A stretch of 64,000 nt of DNA, taken from assembly GCA_019748175.1 (NCBI GenBank), contig JAIEPX010000016.1, positions 1 through 64,000 on the forward strand, given 5' to 3'. The stretch's first letter is position 1. Each line of letters begins with the position of its first letter. The DNA is from Gammaproteobacteria bacterium (lineage in GTDB: Bacteria; Pseudomonadota; Gammaproteobacteria; JAIEPX01). The notes beneath the pieces were generated by a model. That model searched no databases. It worked only from the letters and a program-made list of their open reading frames with translations, and had not been told where the DNA came from. Position numbers and translations under genes: made by a program. Of the stretch, positions 1 through 10,800 are shown piece by piece.

Positions 1-1209
1 AAAAATTATCACGGAGATTACAGTGTTATTGAATTAGGTGGCCAGAGCATTACTGATGGCGGAGACAAAGGCGTTTTTTTTGATCTCGCTAAGGAAATGG
101 GACTTATTATTAAAGCAGAACAAGTCGAATTAACTTCTCGAATAGTTTACGAAGGAAAATACTACGATTTTGACGAACAACTTGAAAGCTTATTCAAACA
201 ACAACCCAACATTTTAGACTCCATCGAATCGTTAGCTAAACAATGCCAAACAATAGAAGAACTGATTTCTCTGATATGCAAAGACAACCCTATTTTACGA
301 TCTGCGCTCTTGACAAGAATGACAGCCTACGAAGGGGTCCCTGTACAACATCAATCCATTTATCATAATCTTGATACCCTGGTATGCGCACTCGAAGGTG
401 GGCTTTCAAAATCACAAGATTTTTATACTCATGAAGAAAAACAAATCACCATACAAAGTGTTCAAGGCGGAAACGCACAATTGCCCATTAAAATGGCTAG
501 ATTTTTAGAACCTCGTTTACAACTCAATAAAGTACTCGAGCACATCGAAAAAATTGAGAAACAATTTCATTTGTTTTTTCAGGATACAACCTCTGCTGTG
601 TATGATTATGTTATTTTAGCGGTACCCTGCTCTACGTATAAAAACATTACTCTCTCTGAAAATATTCTCGTGCATGATCGGTGGAAAAAAATGCAATCCG
701 TAGGCGTAGGAGAAAACTACAAAACATTATGTCCACTCGATTTAAGCGGAGAACTTCCCACCCGTACCATCATCACAAAAGATACGATCTCATTTTTTAC
801 TCAGGATCAAAGCGTTGCTATACTGTATTCTAATAAACTCATTAACGATCTACAGAATGAGATAGAACTCGTGCGACAGGGATATCAAATCTCTACTAGA
901 ATTGATCCTCTCATTGTCACAAAAGCTGCGGATGAAATTGATCAATACTACTCCAACACAATTACCTATTCTTGGATCGATCATCCCTACTCCCTAGGAT
1001 CATATTCTGGCTACTCCACCACACTTTCTTGCGAACTCGACGAAAAAATTGAAGACAACGGTGAAAATTTCAAAACCCTTTTCAAACCCACAGCCGACGG
1101 TCTCTGTTTTATAGGGGAACATACTACTCTACTCGAATTTGTCGGCACCATGGAAGCCGCTGCCGAGTCAGGTGACCGAATCGCCCGGTGGCTTTCGAAT
1201 TTATCTTAA
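1..1209 (+). CDS. FAD-dependent amine oxidase-like protein (5' truncated by window)
   Basis: The reading frame is open from base 1, so the gene begins upstream of the window. The first visible residues contain IELGGQSITDGGD, which fits the region after the first Rossmann strand of flavin amine oxidases (the family usually has a GGR-type motif there). The C-terminal end carries FIGEHTTLLEFVGTMEAAAESG, i.e. a GEHT followed by a G-x-ME-A-x-SG segment that closes the FAD site in monoamine oxidase and phytoene desaturase-like enzymes. The most likely role is FAD-linked oxidation of an amine or related substrate, but the substrate cannot be told. The ATG at 97 is inside the gene and is not the start. 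The next gene, birA, lies 231 bp downstream and is probably transcribed separately. Confidence 0.7.
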   Translation, partial: KNYHGDYSVIELGGQSITDGGDKGVFFDLAKEMGLIIKAEQVELTSRIVYEGKYYDFDEQLESLFKQQPNILDSIESLAKQCQTIEELISLICKDNPILRSALLTRMTAYEGVPVQHQSIYHNLDTLVCALEGGLSKSQDFYTHEEKQITIQSVQGGNAQLPIKMARFLEPRLQLNKVLEHIEKIEKQFHLFFQDTTSAVYDYVILAVPCSTYKNITLSENILVHDRWKKMQSVGVGENYKTLCPLDLSGELPTRTIITKDTISFFTQDQSVAILYSNKLINDLQNEIELVRQGYQISTRIDPLIVTKAADEIDQYYSNTITYSWIDHPYSLGSYSGYSTTLSCELDEKIEDNGENFKTLFKPTADGLCFIGEHTTLLEFVGTMEAAAESGDRIARWLSNLS

Positions 1210-1440
1210 AAAATATTAATCTCGATATTGAATTAAAAATTGCTAAATGCCCCGCCGCGTTTGATGATAACATGATTAAACCCTATTCCGAATCGGTAAA
1301 TAATACGGGCCGTTAAGAAAAATAATCTCTTGTGTTATGCATAATATCTGGTATATATTAACCATGTTTCACATTGTAACCCCAATAGTGAATCGCGGAG
1401 ATGGATTTTACTGACACTTAACATAAGCATTTTTCATACT

Positions 1441-2424
1441 ATGAATAACAATATTTATGAAATTATCGCTCTACTCGCTGACGGAAAGAGCCGTTCAGGA
1501 CAAGAGATTGGCGATTTATTGAACATTACTCGCAGCGCTGTTTGGAAAATCATGCATAAGCTGAGCGAGCTAGGTATCCCAGTTGAACGCCACCAAGGAA
1601 AAGGCTATCGTTTTACTCGCCCCGTTCAAATGCTCGATAAAGATTTAATATGGTCAAGCCTCTCACCTGAGGCACAAAAACTAATTCCTCAATTCGATCT
1701 TGTTGATACCCTCGATTCAACAAACAATTATATGCTACAAAAATTAAAACAAGCAAAACCTTCGGGCAGTCTTGTGATTTCAGAACATCAAACAGCCGGT
1801 AGAGGTCGATTAGGCCGTACATGGCACTCACCTTACGCGGCAAATATTTACTTAGCGTTATATTGGCATTTCGATAGAGATACTACCGAAATAAGTGGAC
1901 TCAGCCAGGTAATTACTACCTCAGTAGTAACAGCTCTAGAACAAAACAATGTTACCGGTCTCTGCTTGAAATGGCCTAACGATATTTATCATAATGATAA
2001 AAAACTCGCCGGTGTTCTGGTAGATATGATCGCTGAATCACATAGCGCAACCGATACCGTCATTGGTGTTAGCTTGAATATTAGCATGCATACAAAAGAC
2101 GATGTCATTGATCAACCATGGACTGATATACACACCATTACTGATCGATTTCCTGATCGCAATAAAATTACTTCTACATTACTAGATTCTATTTACTCTG
2201 ATATTCAAGTATTTGCACAAAAGGGATTCGAGCCTTTCGCAAAACGTTGGTCTGAAAATGATTGTTTAGCGAATAACGCAATTATTGCAAGTAATGGTCA
2301 ACAGACTATTGAAGGTATCGCTAGAGGTGTTGGATCTTTCGGTGAATTATTAATTGAAACATCTGAAGGTATTGTGCCTTTCTTAAATGGCTCAGTGAAG
2401 ATTCGCAATAATGAGAAAGGTTAG
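1441..2424 (+). CDS. birA: Bifunctional biotin--[acetyl-CoA-carboxylase] ligase / biotin operon repressor BirA
   Basis: This 327-residue protein has the classic two-part BirA layout. An N-terminal winged helix (about residues 5-60, with a helix-turn-helix around ITRSAVWKIMHKL) would bind a biotin operator. The catalytic ligase domain follows. GRGRLGR at about residues 120-126 is the biotinyl-AMP binding loop and KWPNDIY is the conserved core motif with the catalytic lysine nearby (KKLAGVLVD). The C-terminal SH3-like part is present, so the protein is full length. It attaches biotin to the BCCP subunit of acetyl-CoA carboxylase in the cytoplasm. The upstream Shine-Dalgarno is weak. It ends 13 bp from the convergent uvrB. 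Confidence 0.95.
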   Translation: MNNNIYEIIALLADGKSRSGQEIGDLLNITRSAVWKIMHKLSELGIPVERHQGKGYRFTRPVQMLDKDLIWSSLSPEAQKLIPQFDLVDTLDSTNNYMLQKLKQAKPSGSLVISEHQTAGRGRLGRTWHSPYAANIYLALYWHFDRDTTEISGLSQVITTSVVTALEQNNVTGLCLKWPNDIYHNDKKLAGVLVDMIAESHSATDTVIGVSLNISMHTKDDVIDQPWTDIHTITDRFPDRNKITSTLLDSIYSDIQVFAQKGFEPFAKRWSENDCLANNAIIASNGQQTIEGIARGVGSFGELLIETSEGIVPFLNGSVKIRNNEKG

Positions 2425-2437
2425 ACTAAGTTAAATC

Positions 2438-4447
2438 TCATCCACTGGTCAATGTGATTTCTTTCAAATGTTTTAGTTTATCACGAAGCGCTGCCGCTTC
2501 TTCAAATTCTAAATTTTCCGCATGTTCATACATTTTTACTTCCAACGCTTTAATTTGAGCGGCGAATTTTTTAGGTGGTAATGCAAGATATTCGGCGGCT
2601 TCTTCAGCAATTTCTATGTTTCGCCTGATCGTTTCGGGTCGATTTGAATAATCAGTATCTAAAATTTCTTTTACCGCTTTTTCTATTCCCACAGGCGTAA
2701 TATTATGCTGAATATTATATTCCATCTGGACTTTTCGACGCCTAGACATTTCATCAATCGCTGCTTTCATAGAGCCTGTCATGCGATCAGCATACATAAT
2801 CACTTTTCCATGCAAATTTCGAGCGGCACGTCCCGACGTTTGAATCAAAGAACGAGTCGATCGCAAAAACCCTTCTTTATCAGCATCTAAAATACCGACC
2901 AAAGAAACTTCTGGAATATCCAAACCTTCGCGTAATAAATTGATGCCGACCAAAACATCAAACGCACCTAAACGTAAATCGCGAATTATTTCAACACGTT
3001 CGACGGTTGCAATATCAGAATGTAAATAACGAACTCGAATACCCGCATCGTGATAATAGTCCGTTAGGTCTTCTGACATACGCTTTGTTAAAGTTGTCAC
3101 CAATACTCGTTCGTTGTTAGCCATACGTAAGCGAATTTCGGAGAGTAAATCGTCCACTTGATGTAAAACAGGTCGAATTTCAACTTCGGGATCTATTAAT
3201 CCTGTAGGACGAACCACAAGTTCAACAACTTGATCCGATTTTTCTTCTTCAAAAGGGCCTGGTGTCGCTGAAATAAAAACAGTTTGGGGTACAAGACGCC
3301 AAAATTCATCGCTGCGCAAAGGCCGGTTATCCAACGCAGACGGAAGTCTAAAGCCGTATTCAACTAAGGTCTCTTTGCGCGAACGATCACCTTTATACAT
3401 AGCTCCCAATTGAGAGACAGTAACATGTGATTCATCAATAAAAACGAGTGAGCCTTCAGGCAAATAATCAATTAACGTGGGTGGTGGTTCGCCAGGGGCA
3501 GCGCCTGATAAATAGCGAGAATAATTTTCAATGCCACTGCAATATCCCATTTCAGTTAGCATTTCTAAATCAAATCGTGTGCGTTCCTCAAGCCGTTGTG
3601 CTTCAAGTAATTTATTATTGCTTCTAAAAAATTCTAGTCGCTCTTTTAATTCGATTTTAATCTCTTCTATAGCCTTTAATATCGTTTCACGAGAAGTGAC
3701 GTAATGTGTTTTAGGAAAAACGGTATAACGCGGAACGTCACGTAAAATCTCACCTGTCAAAGGATCAAAAACGTTTAAACTTTCAACTTCTTCATCAAAT
3801 AATCCAATTCGCAAAGCTTCGCTTTCTGATTCGGCAGGAAATATATCAATAACATCACCGCGCACTCTAAAAGTACCTCGATGAAATTCAATATCATTAC
3901 GCGTATATTGCATACTCGCTAGTCGCTGCAATACACCACGTTGATCTAATTTATCTCCGAGGCTAACATGCAACATCATTTTCAAATAGGATTTAGGATC
4001 TCCTAAACCGTAAATTGCAGAGACAGTCGCAACGATAATGGTATCTCGACGTTCGAGGAGGGCTTTAGTTGCTGATAATCGCATTTGTTCAATTTGTTCA
4101 TTAATGCTGGCATCTTTTTCAATAAACGTATCGGAGGAAGGTACGTAAGCTTCGGGCTGATAATAATCATAGTAGGAAACAAAATATTCGATCGCGTTTT
4201 TTGGAAAAAAATCACGTAGTTCACTGTATAATTGCGCTGCTAATGTTTTATTGGGAGCAATAACAATTGCCGGTCTTTGGACAGCTTCAATCACATTGGC
4301 GACAGTGAATGTTTTACCCGATCCCGTCACACCCAACAGCGTTTGTTTGGCTAAACCATCATTCAATCCTTCAACCAATTTTACAATGGCTTGAGGCTGA
4401 TCACCGGCTGGTCTGAATTTTGCTTGAAGAGAAAATTGTTTGCTCAT
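2438..4447 (-). CDS. uvrB: Excinuclease ABC subunit B
   Basis: At 669 residues this is a full-length UvrB, the helicase-like damage-verification subunit of nucleotide excision repair. It works with UvrA and UvrC, and uvrC lies about 20 kb away. Visible motifs are the Walker [11 protein letters not shown] near residue 40, the beta-hairpin [21 protein letters not shown] that threads between DNA strands, DEXX-box-like FIDESHVT, helicase motif V/VI region [14 protein letters not shown] and QTSGRAARN, and a C-terminal UVR motif ([12 protein letters not shown]) that contacts UvrC. It is convergent with birA. A perfect 25-bp inverted repeat sits just upstream of its start. No clear LexA box was seen. 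Confidence 0.97.
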   Translation of the reverse strand: MSKQFSLQAKFRPAGDQPQAIVKLVEGLNDGLAKQTLLGVTGSGKTFTVANVIEAVQRPAIVIAPNKTLAAQLYSELRDFFPKNAIEYFVSYYDYYQPEAYVPSSDTFIEKDASINEQIEQMRLSATKALLERRDTIIVATVSAIYGLGDPKSYLKMMLHVSLGDKLDQRGVLQRLASMQYTRNDIEFHRGTFRVRGDVIDIFPAESESEALRIGLFDEEVESLNVFDPLTGEILRDVPRYTVFPKTHYVTSRETILKAIEEIKIELKERLEFFRSNNKLLEAQRLEERTRFDLEMLTEMGYCSGIENYSRYLSGAAPGEPPPTLIDYLPEGSLVFIDESHVTVSQLGAMYKGDRSRKETLVEYGFRLPSALDNRPLRSDEFWRLVPQTVFISATPGPFEEEKSDQVVELVVRPTGLIDPEVEIRPVLHQVDDLLSEIRLRMANNERVLVTTLTKRMSEDLTDYYHDAGIRVRYLHSDIATVERVEIIRDLRLGAFDVLVGINLLREGLDIPEVSLVGILDADKEGFLRSTRSLIQTSGRAARNLHGKVIMYADRMTGSMKAAIDEMSRRRKVQMEYNIQHNITPVGIEKAVKEILDTDYSNRPETIRRNIEIAEEAAEYLALPPKKFAAQIKALEVKMYEHAENLEFEEAAALRDKLKHLKEITLTSG

Positions 4448-4468
4448 CGTACTCTGGTTCCGCTGTTA

Positions 4469-4536
4469 AGGGTGCAAGTCTCCAATTGCCCCTCGCTTTA
4501 TAAACAAAGAAAGGGGCAATTGGAGACTTGCACCCT
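4469..4536. repeat. Perfect 25-bp inverted repeat (hairpin) between uvrB and the aminotransferase gene
   Basis: Bases 4469-4493 and 4512-4536 are exact reverse complements (25 bp) separated by an 18-base loop. The sequence lies between two divergently transcribed genes, where no terminator is expected. The arms start AGGGTGCAAGTC and contain a run of C/G at the loop side. No T-run follows on either strand, so an intrinsic terminator is unlikely. A REP/MITE-like palindromic unit or a cruciform is more likely; a regulatory role for uvrB is possible but not shown. Confidence 0.85.
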
Positions 4537-4641
4537 ATCTTTAGCAGTTTTTGCCGATAGTTTCAATGTTAGACCTGACCCTATCCCCTATGCTAGGATT
4601 CCCGCTTATTTCGTTCATGATACTTAATAAGGTTATAGATT

Positions 4642-5823
4642 ATGGCAATACAACTTTCAGATACATTAGCATTGGTAAAACCATCACCTACGCTAGCGAT
4701 CACTGCTCGCGCTGCTGCTTTGCGCGCCGAAGGTCAAAATATCATCTCTATGAGCGTAGGCGAGCCTGATTTCGATACGCCGGAGCATATTAAACAAGCA
4801 GCCATTAAGGCCATTCAAGACGGATTTACGAAATACACCGCTGTCGATGGTATGCCTCGATTGAAAAAAGCGATTCAAGCAAAATTCGCGAATGAAAACC
4901 GCTTAAATTACGAGCTAAAAGAAATTATCGTTTCAGCCGGTGCTAAACAAGTGCTTTACAATCTTTTCCAAGCCTTATTAAATCCAGGCGATGAAGTAAT
5001 TATTCCTGCGCCTTATTGGGTTTCGTATCCCGATATGGCTTATTTGGCTAAGGCCAAACCTGTGATTATTGATACGGATATCGATGCGCAATTTAAGATA
5101 ACGCCTGAACAATTAGAAAAAGCCATCACACCAAAAACGCGATTATTTATCATTAACAGTCCTTCGAATCCCTCTGGCATGGCCTATTCTGCTGATGAGT
5201 TAGCTGCCTTAGGCGAAGTTCTCAAAAAACATCCACAAATTGTTATTGCTACCGATGATATTTATGAACACATCCTATGGCCCGGCAATACATTCTACAC
5301 ACTTCTCAATGTAACACCTGAACTCAAAGACAGAACGATGGTAGTGAATGGCGCATCTAAAGCCTATGCAATGACCGGCTGGCGTATAGGTTATGCTGCA
5401 GGCCCCGCCTCTCTCATCGCCGCCATGGAAATGATTCAATCTCAAAGCACTTCAAACCCTTGTTCGATTTCACAAGTCGCTGCTGCTGTAGGCCTTGAAT
5501 CTGGAACAGCCTGCATTACGGAAATGGTTGTTGCGTTTAAACGCAGACATGACATTCTCATCGCAGGTCTCAACGAATTACCGGGTGTACGAGCCATTCC
5601 TGTTGATGGCACTTTCTATGCCTACCCCGATGTACGTGAGGCCATGAAAGCCAAAAACTTCAAAACCGATGTTGAATTTTCCGAATTTCTACTCGTCGAA
5701 GCCAAAGTTGCTGTTGTTCCAGGCTCTGCTTTTGGAACGCCAGGCTATATTCGATTGTCGTACGCGACAAGTGACGATAATATTCACGAAGCAGTGAAAC
5801 GATTTAAGGCAGCTCTAGGGTAA
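4642..5823 (+). CDS. aspC: Pyridoxal-phosphate aspartate/aromatic aminotransferase, class I
   Basis: A 393-residue class I aminotransferase of the AatA (Thermus/Rhizobium) subgroup. It starts MAIQLSDTLALVKPSPTLAITARA, typical of this group. The PLP Schiff-base lysine is K240 in NGASKAYAMTGWRIGY, the substrate-carboxylate arginine is in YIRLSYATSD near the C terminus, and NSPSNPSG contributes the PLP-contacting asparagine. It would transfer amino groups between aspartate and 2-oxoglutarate in the cytoplasm, linking amino-acid catabolism to the TCA cycle together with the large glutamate dehydrogenase at 31.9-36.8 kb. Full length. The symbol aspC is functional; aatA would be equally apt. An AAGG lies upstream of the ATG. 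Confidence 0.9.
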   Translation: MAIQLSDTLALVKPSPTLAITARAAALRAEGQNIISMSVGEPDFDTPEHIKQAAIKAIQDGFTKYTAVDGMPRLKKAIQAKFANENRLNYELKEIIVSAGAKQVLYNLFQALLNPGDEVIIPAPYWVSYPDMAYLAKAKPVIIDTDIDAQFKITPEQLEKAITPKTRLFIINSPSNPSGMAYSADELAALGEVLKKHPQIVIATDDIYEHILWPGNTFYTLLNVTPELKDRTMVVNGASKAYAMTGWRIGYAAGPASLIAAMEMIQSQSTSNPCSISQVAAAVGLESGTACITEMVVAFKRRHDILIAGLNELPGVRAIPVDGTFYAYPDVREAMKAKNFKTDVEFSEFLLVEAKVAVVPGSAFGTPGYIRLSYATSDDNIHEAVKRFKAALG

Positions 5824-5830
5824 AGAGCCC

Positions 5831-5859
5831 TTGACCGATTTTCACATTAAAAGTAAGAT
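5831..5859 (+). promoter_or_regulatory. Candidate sigma-70 promoter of tRNA-Asn
   Basis: TTGACC at 5831-5836 and TAAGAT at 5854-5859 are spaced by 17 bases and lie 18 bp before the mature tRNA 5' end. The match is good but unproven. Confidence 0.5.
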
Positions 5860-5876
5860 ACTCGTTTATGCTACAT

Positions 5877-5952
<76 letters not shown>

Positions 5953-5960
5953 AATGTTTT

Positions 5961-5985
5961 AGCCGGCAGCAATGTCGGCTTTTTT
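5961..5985 (+). terminator. Intrinsic terminator after tRNA-Asn
   Basis: AGCCGGC at 5961-5967 pairs with GTCGGCT at 5974-5980 (one G-T pair), and six T residues follow counting the last stem base. This is a classic rho-independent terminator for the tRNA transcript. Confidence 0.85.
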
Positions 5986-6033
5986 GGTTGAGTTAAAAAA
6001 CGCTGATCCGTACGCATCATAATTGGAGATAAA

Positions 6034-7725
6034 ATGTTAAAACGGACGATTAATACATCGGAAGTAGAAAAGCGTGAGAAAAAAGCCCGACATCAATTTG
6101 AAGCTTTCAAAACACACATTACAGAAGCTATTGGAGAATACGAAAGCGCTTGGTATTATCAATGGCATTTATCGTCACATGCAGAATATCAACGTGTAAA
6201 TCCAACATATACTCATCCACGCGTTCAAAATGTAACTCAACTTAAAAGCATTATTTCTAAATCAACTGAAGCTACTAAGCTTGCCGATGACCTTGTTGAA
6301 TATGTTGATGGTTCAAATGATAATTTTAGTTGGGCATGGTTTAGTCCGTTAAGAGACTACGTACGCTATGCGGTTGAGGATTATTCTTATTCAGATCTTC
6401 AATCCTATGATGCTGATATGAAATTTTTTGTTATGGTCGATTCAAAATCATCACTAGGTGAAACAGAAGAATCACGTAAAATACCAATCGATCAAACCTC
6501 TGTAAATGAAGTCTTAAATAATAACAGCGCCGTATTGCACAAAATAATCAAATCGACTAAAGAAAAAAATCAAGAACTTGAACAAAAAGCTAGAGAACAA
6601 GAAGCCATCATTCAAGATCAAGAATCATTGATAAAATTACTCAGAGATATTATTTCAGAATTACTGATTCAAATTACTACATTCAGAGAAGTAGCACATT
6701 CTGTTATTGGAACATTTGGTGATATTTTAGCTCAAATTGGAGAATATTTTAATTTAAAAAGTGAACGTGAAAATCAAAATACAAAGTCGAGTTTAGTCAA
6801 TGATCTTGAATATTTAGATCATGAAGTTAGCACTCCTAGTACCCCTAAAAGATCAGAAAACTCAGAATCTAGTATAGCTACGCCTAGCACTGTTGATAGA
6901 CAAGGTAAAAATTGGCAAAATGCTCTGCCCCTTTGGCTGAATGAGGTGGGTGTAAAAAATATTGATGATTTTGAAGCGGCTTCCAGTGATTTAAATCACG
7001 CTATTTTTACAGCTGAGGGTTCTGCTGGTGTGCTAAATGCTTCCAATGTTTACAATCCTGATATGACCTATGAATATTTAGATTATCGCTCTGGTATGGA
7101 AGCAGCCGTAACAGAGCAAATAGAACAAAAAGAGGAGTTAGACGCGGATCTTCAAACTGCTGTGCAGCGTTGCGAGGAGTTAGCATTAGAAAATGAACAA
7201 CTTCGAATAAAATTACAACAAGCTGAACAACAGTTAGCTCAACAAAATCCATCATCTTCTGACGCACATTCTGACAATGCGGCTCCTCCTCCACCCCCGC
7301 CACCTGGTCCACCGCCTCCTCCAGAAGCTAAGGCCGGCATTGCTGCACCCCTCCGATTCTTTCGAAAGAAAAAAGAAGGAGAAGAAGCTGCTCCAGGTTT
7401 ACCTAGACCCGATAATGCTCGCGGGCCAAGTACTCCAACAGATTCTGCTACTGCTCCTACCGATGTTGCTACCGGTTTTAAAGATGAACTTAACTCGAAG
7501 GTAAAAGCGAGATTGACGAAAACCGGTATTAAATTTACTCCTACCAAAAAACAAATATACGGAACACATCAACAAGATCCGCTGTTAAGTGCTGCACTAG
7601 CCAATAGATTTCGTGGTGTTTACGGCATATCCCCTAAGAAATCGCCTTCACAAAAAACGCCTACTACTCCTGTCAATTCTAGAGGCGATAAAGATCTGAA
7701 TTCAAGTATTGACAACTCTTTTTAG
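6034..7725 (+). CDS. Coiled-coil/polyproline protein, putative effector (paralogue of the next gene)
   Basis: The family of this 563-residue protein is not recognised. What can be seen: an N-terminal domain of about 130 residues (core ESAWYYQ ... VNPTYTHPRV ... FSWAWFSPLRDYVR) that is clearly shared with the next protein; a coiled coil at about 175-225 and another at 355-400; a formin-like proline tract at about residues 416-431 (seven prolines, G, then five prolines); a basic RFFRKKK stretch; and a low-complexity S/T/P-rich C terminus with PLLSAALANRFRGV, which resembles LVANALFNKF near the end of the paralogue. There is no signal peptide or membrane segment, so any export would need a type IV or similar system. 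Proline tracts of this type bind profilin or SH3/EVH1 domains in eukaryotes, which suggests but does not prove a host target. A GGAGATAAA Shine-Dalgarno precedes the ATG. Confidence 0.8.
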   Translation: MLKRTINTSEVEKREKKARHQFEAFKTHITEAIGEYESAWYYQWHLSSHAEYQRVNPTYTHPRVQNVTQLKSIISKSTEATKLADDLVEYVDGSNDNFSWAWFSPLRDYVRYAVEDYSYSDLQSYDADMKFFVMVDSKSSLGETEESRKIPIDQTSVNEVLNNNSAVLHKIIKSTKEKNQELEQKAREQEAIIQDQESLIKLLRDIISELLIQITTFREVAHSVIGTFGDILAQIGEYFNLKSERENQNTKSSLVNDLEYLDHEVSTPSTPKRSENSESSIATPSTVDRQGKNWQNALPLWLNEVGVKNIDDFEAASSDLNHAIFTAEGSAGVLNASNVYNPDMTYEYLDYRSGMEAAVTEQIEQKEELDADLQTAVQRCEELALENEQLRIKLQQAEQQLAQQNPSSSDAHSDNAAPPPPPPPGPPPPPEAKAGIAAPLRFFRKKKEGEEAAPGLPRPDNARGPSTPTDSATAPTDVATGFKDELNSKVKARLTKTGIKFTPTKKQIYGTHQQDPLLSAALANRFRGVYGISPKKSPSQKTPTTPVNSRGDKDLNSSIDNSF

Positions 7726-7863
7726 CTAGAATATCGAATAATTTAATAGAATTAGGCGAATTCACCCCTATCGTTACAGTAAAAATAATTAAAAATCACG
7801 CTTGATTTATGACAACTCTATGGTTACCATAAGACTTTCTAATCAGTATTGTGAGGCAAGTAT

Positions 7864-10800
7864 ATGACTAAACTGCATATCGAAGAAAATGTAGCGAAAG
7901 ATTTTTTTGACGAAGCACAGCGAAAACGGGACAAATTTAAACAGAAACTCACTACTGCTCTAAAAGAGTATTCAAAAGCTTGGTACCACAAAGAACGCGT
8001 GGATTATCAGAAAAAAAATCCTAAGTGGACTCACGAACGGATTGAGGATGTTAATGCACTGAATAAAATTATCAATGAATCAAGTACTACGACAGATCTT
8101 GCCGAGAAAATCATAGACTATATTGATGGTGATAATGATCATTTCTGGTTCGCCTGGTTCAGCCCGCTCCGAGGCTACATGCGAGATGTTGTAGAATCAT
8201 TTACTGATAAACACGATACTAAAACAATTGACCACGACTTGAAACTTTTCTCCGATAAACTGCAAGACAAATCATCTTCATCAGCTCAAAGAAAAAACTC
8301 TGATAGCTTATCAGACTCTATTACTGATGATGATAGTCAGACCGAAGATAAGACTGAATTTCAAGAGAGAATCGACGAATTTACTAAACAGCTAAAGGCA
8401 GTCACAAAACAGCTTAGAAAAAAAAATAGCGAACTAGAAAATAAAGCGTCCGAACTTGCAGAGTTAAAAAAACTTATTGAAACAAATAAAGATCCTCAAA
8501 TTCAGCAGCTTACGCAGGAATTGACTGAAGCGAGAAAACAATTCGAGCAAAAAGCAGGAGAACTACAAACCAAGACTCAAGAGCTCACAGATTTGAAAAA
8601 ACAAAGTGGATCGCAAAAAGATACACAATTGCAAGCGCTCGCTCAAGAATTGGAAACTGCAAAACAACAGCTCGAACAAAAAGCTAGAGACTTACAAACT
8701 AAAACTAAAGAACTTTCAGATTCGAAAGAACAGCATCAAACTGAAAAAGATGCATACACTCTAGAATTAACTACTGCAAAACAACGAATGAAACAAAAGC
8801 TGGAGGAACTTAAGGCAAAAAGAGCTGAACCTATTCAGCCTGAAACTATTAAAGTAGCAGCTCCAAAACAAGCTCCACCGGTAAAACGCGCATTACCGCC
8901 TGGACCACCAAAATCCCCTGCAACTTCATCATCGACTTCAGCCTTAGCAGCTGTAGCATCAACACAAGTTCCAGTCGTTGTTACTCATAATGAGAATGAT
9001 CTCATTATGCTTAAACAAACACTTGCCGAAACACAAGGAAAATTAGACTCTGCTGAAAGAGAAAAACACGTTCTTTTAGAAAAGGCTAAAGAATTTGAAG
9101 CAAAAATCAAAGCAGCTGAAGAAACTTCAGCTAAACTCAATACATCTGAACAAGAAAAACACGCACTTGTTGAACAAGTCGCTCAGTTAACAGCTCAGAC
9201 TCAAGAGCTTCCAGGACTCCGTGGAGCATATACTGCCTCTGAATTGCAAATTAAAAGCTTGGAAGATCAGTTATCTACTCTCAGAACTAGTACTGATCAA
9301 TCAGGCCTTCTAGAACAGACTCAAGCAAAAATACGCACCTTAGAAGAAGAAAAACAGGCTCATGCTAAGCGAGCCCAAGATTTAGAATCTCAATTGGTAG
9401 ATCAACAAGAATTAAATCAAGTATTAACGGCTGCAAGTAAAGAATTCGATAACACACTAGAACAAAAAGCAAAGCAATTAGAAGAACAAATTGGAGTGCT
9501 TCAACAATCTAGAAATGAACTTACTCAGACTAAAGATCTGCTATCTTCAGCTCTAAAAGAACAAGGAGCACTACAAGAAAAATTGGAGCAATCCAATGCT
9601 GAAAACAAAAAACTAATAGAGGCAAATCAAACTCTGAAAAAAGAAAATCTTACTCAAGGCGAAAAAATTAATGCTCAAAGCAAAAAGATTCAATCACTCC
9701 AAACTATTATTACAGAGCTAAAAGAAAAATTTACTCAGTTTCAATCCATCGCCAATAACGTCGTAGATTCACTTTCAACGATGTTTCAATCCGCTGCAAT
9801 GTATTTTAGAAAAGCCATCGTTGATAAAAAGGTAACAGCTAAACCCGCTGCAAAATCAAAAACATCTCCCGAGTCTTCTACACAGGGCGTTATAAAAGAT
9901 GAAAAACGAAAAAGTGGCTTAGGTTTCGGAAAAAATAAGGGTGCTAAAGACTCTTCTTCTGAAGAGGCCAAAGCCGAAAAAGGCACTAAAAAAATAGGAA
10001 CATTCTTCGGTAGCCTAGGTAAAAAAGGAGGGGAAGTCGCAGCCGTAGCCAAAGAAAATATTGTAGTAAATCTCGCTGATTTAGATGGCAAACCGTTAAG
10101 AGATGCCGCTCGTAAACAGATCGGTGCAAAACAAGGGGATGCTTATAATTTAACCGTAGACTCAATAGTTCCGGGTACATCTAAAACTGCTGAAGAAATT
10201 GTAGGAGAATTTTTTACAAGTGATAATGCTCTAGCAACTGCATTCAATCTAGCGGACCAACTTATAGCAACTGCATCAAACGAAATTGTCTATGATGACT
10301 CAGTCGATAGAACATTAGAGCGAGATATCGAGCTTGAAAAAGATTTATTACACGCTAAATCAGAAAACGACTCGCTTAGGAGACAAATTGCTGAGCAACT
10401 GACACTGATCTCTAAATCTAAAGAAGTTGCTACTCAGCACCTGATCCCGAGTAATTTGATTGTTGAGATTGAAGCAAAAGCAGATCTTCCTCCACCACCC
10501 CCTGTTCGTGTTGAGAATGATGAAGACGATGCTCCACCTCTGCCACCAGAATTTGATGAAGCGATTTCTCAATCAACATTAAAAGAGGTTGAACGTATAC
10601 GTCAGCTAGAGCAAGAATTAGCGACAGAAAAAGAACAAACCACGTTACTGCGCGCGGAACTTGATACAGTCAAAAGTAAAGCATTAGACACAACACAGAC
10701 TGTTGTAGCCCCTATATTAAGCGCTCAGCCGGCAATAACTGACTTGAGCCCTACTGTACCCCTGGAACAATTTAAATCACTGCAAACAGAGTTTGATAAA

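Noticed and set aside
7239..7547. Glycine-rich minus-strand frame opposite the polyproline tract
   Set aside because: The glycine run is just the complement of the CCN proline codons.
6840..7725. WH2 domain in the first polyproline protein
   Set aside because: Segments such as LNSKVKARLTKTG share a few positions with WH2 but lack the conserved leucine/LKKT pattern; not strong enough to report.
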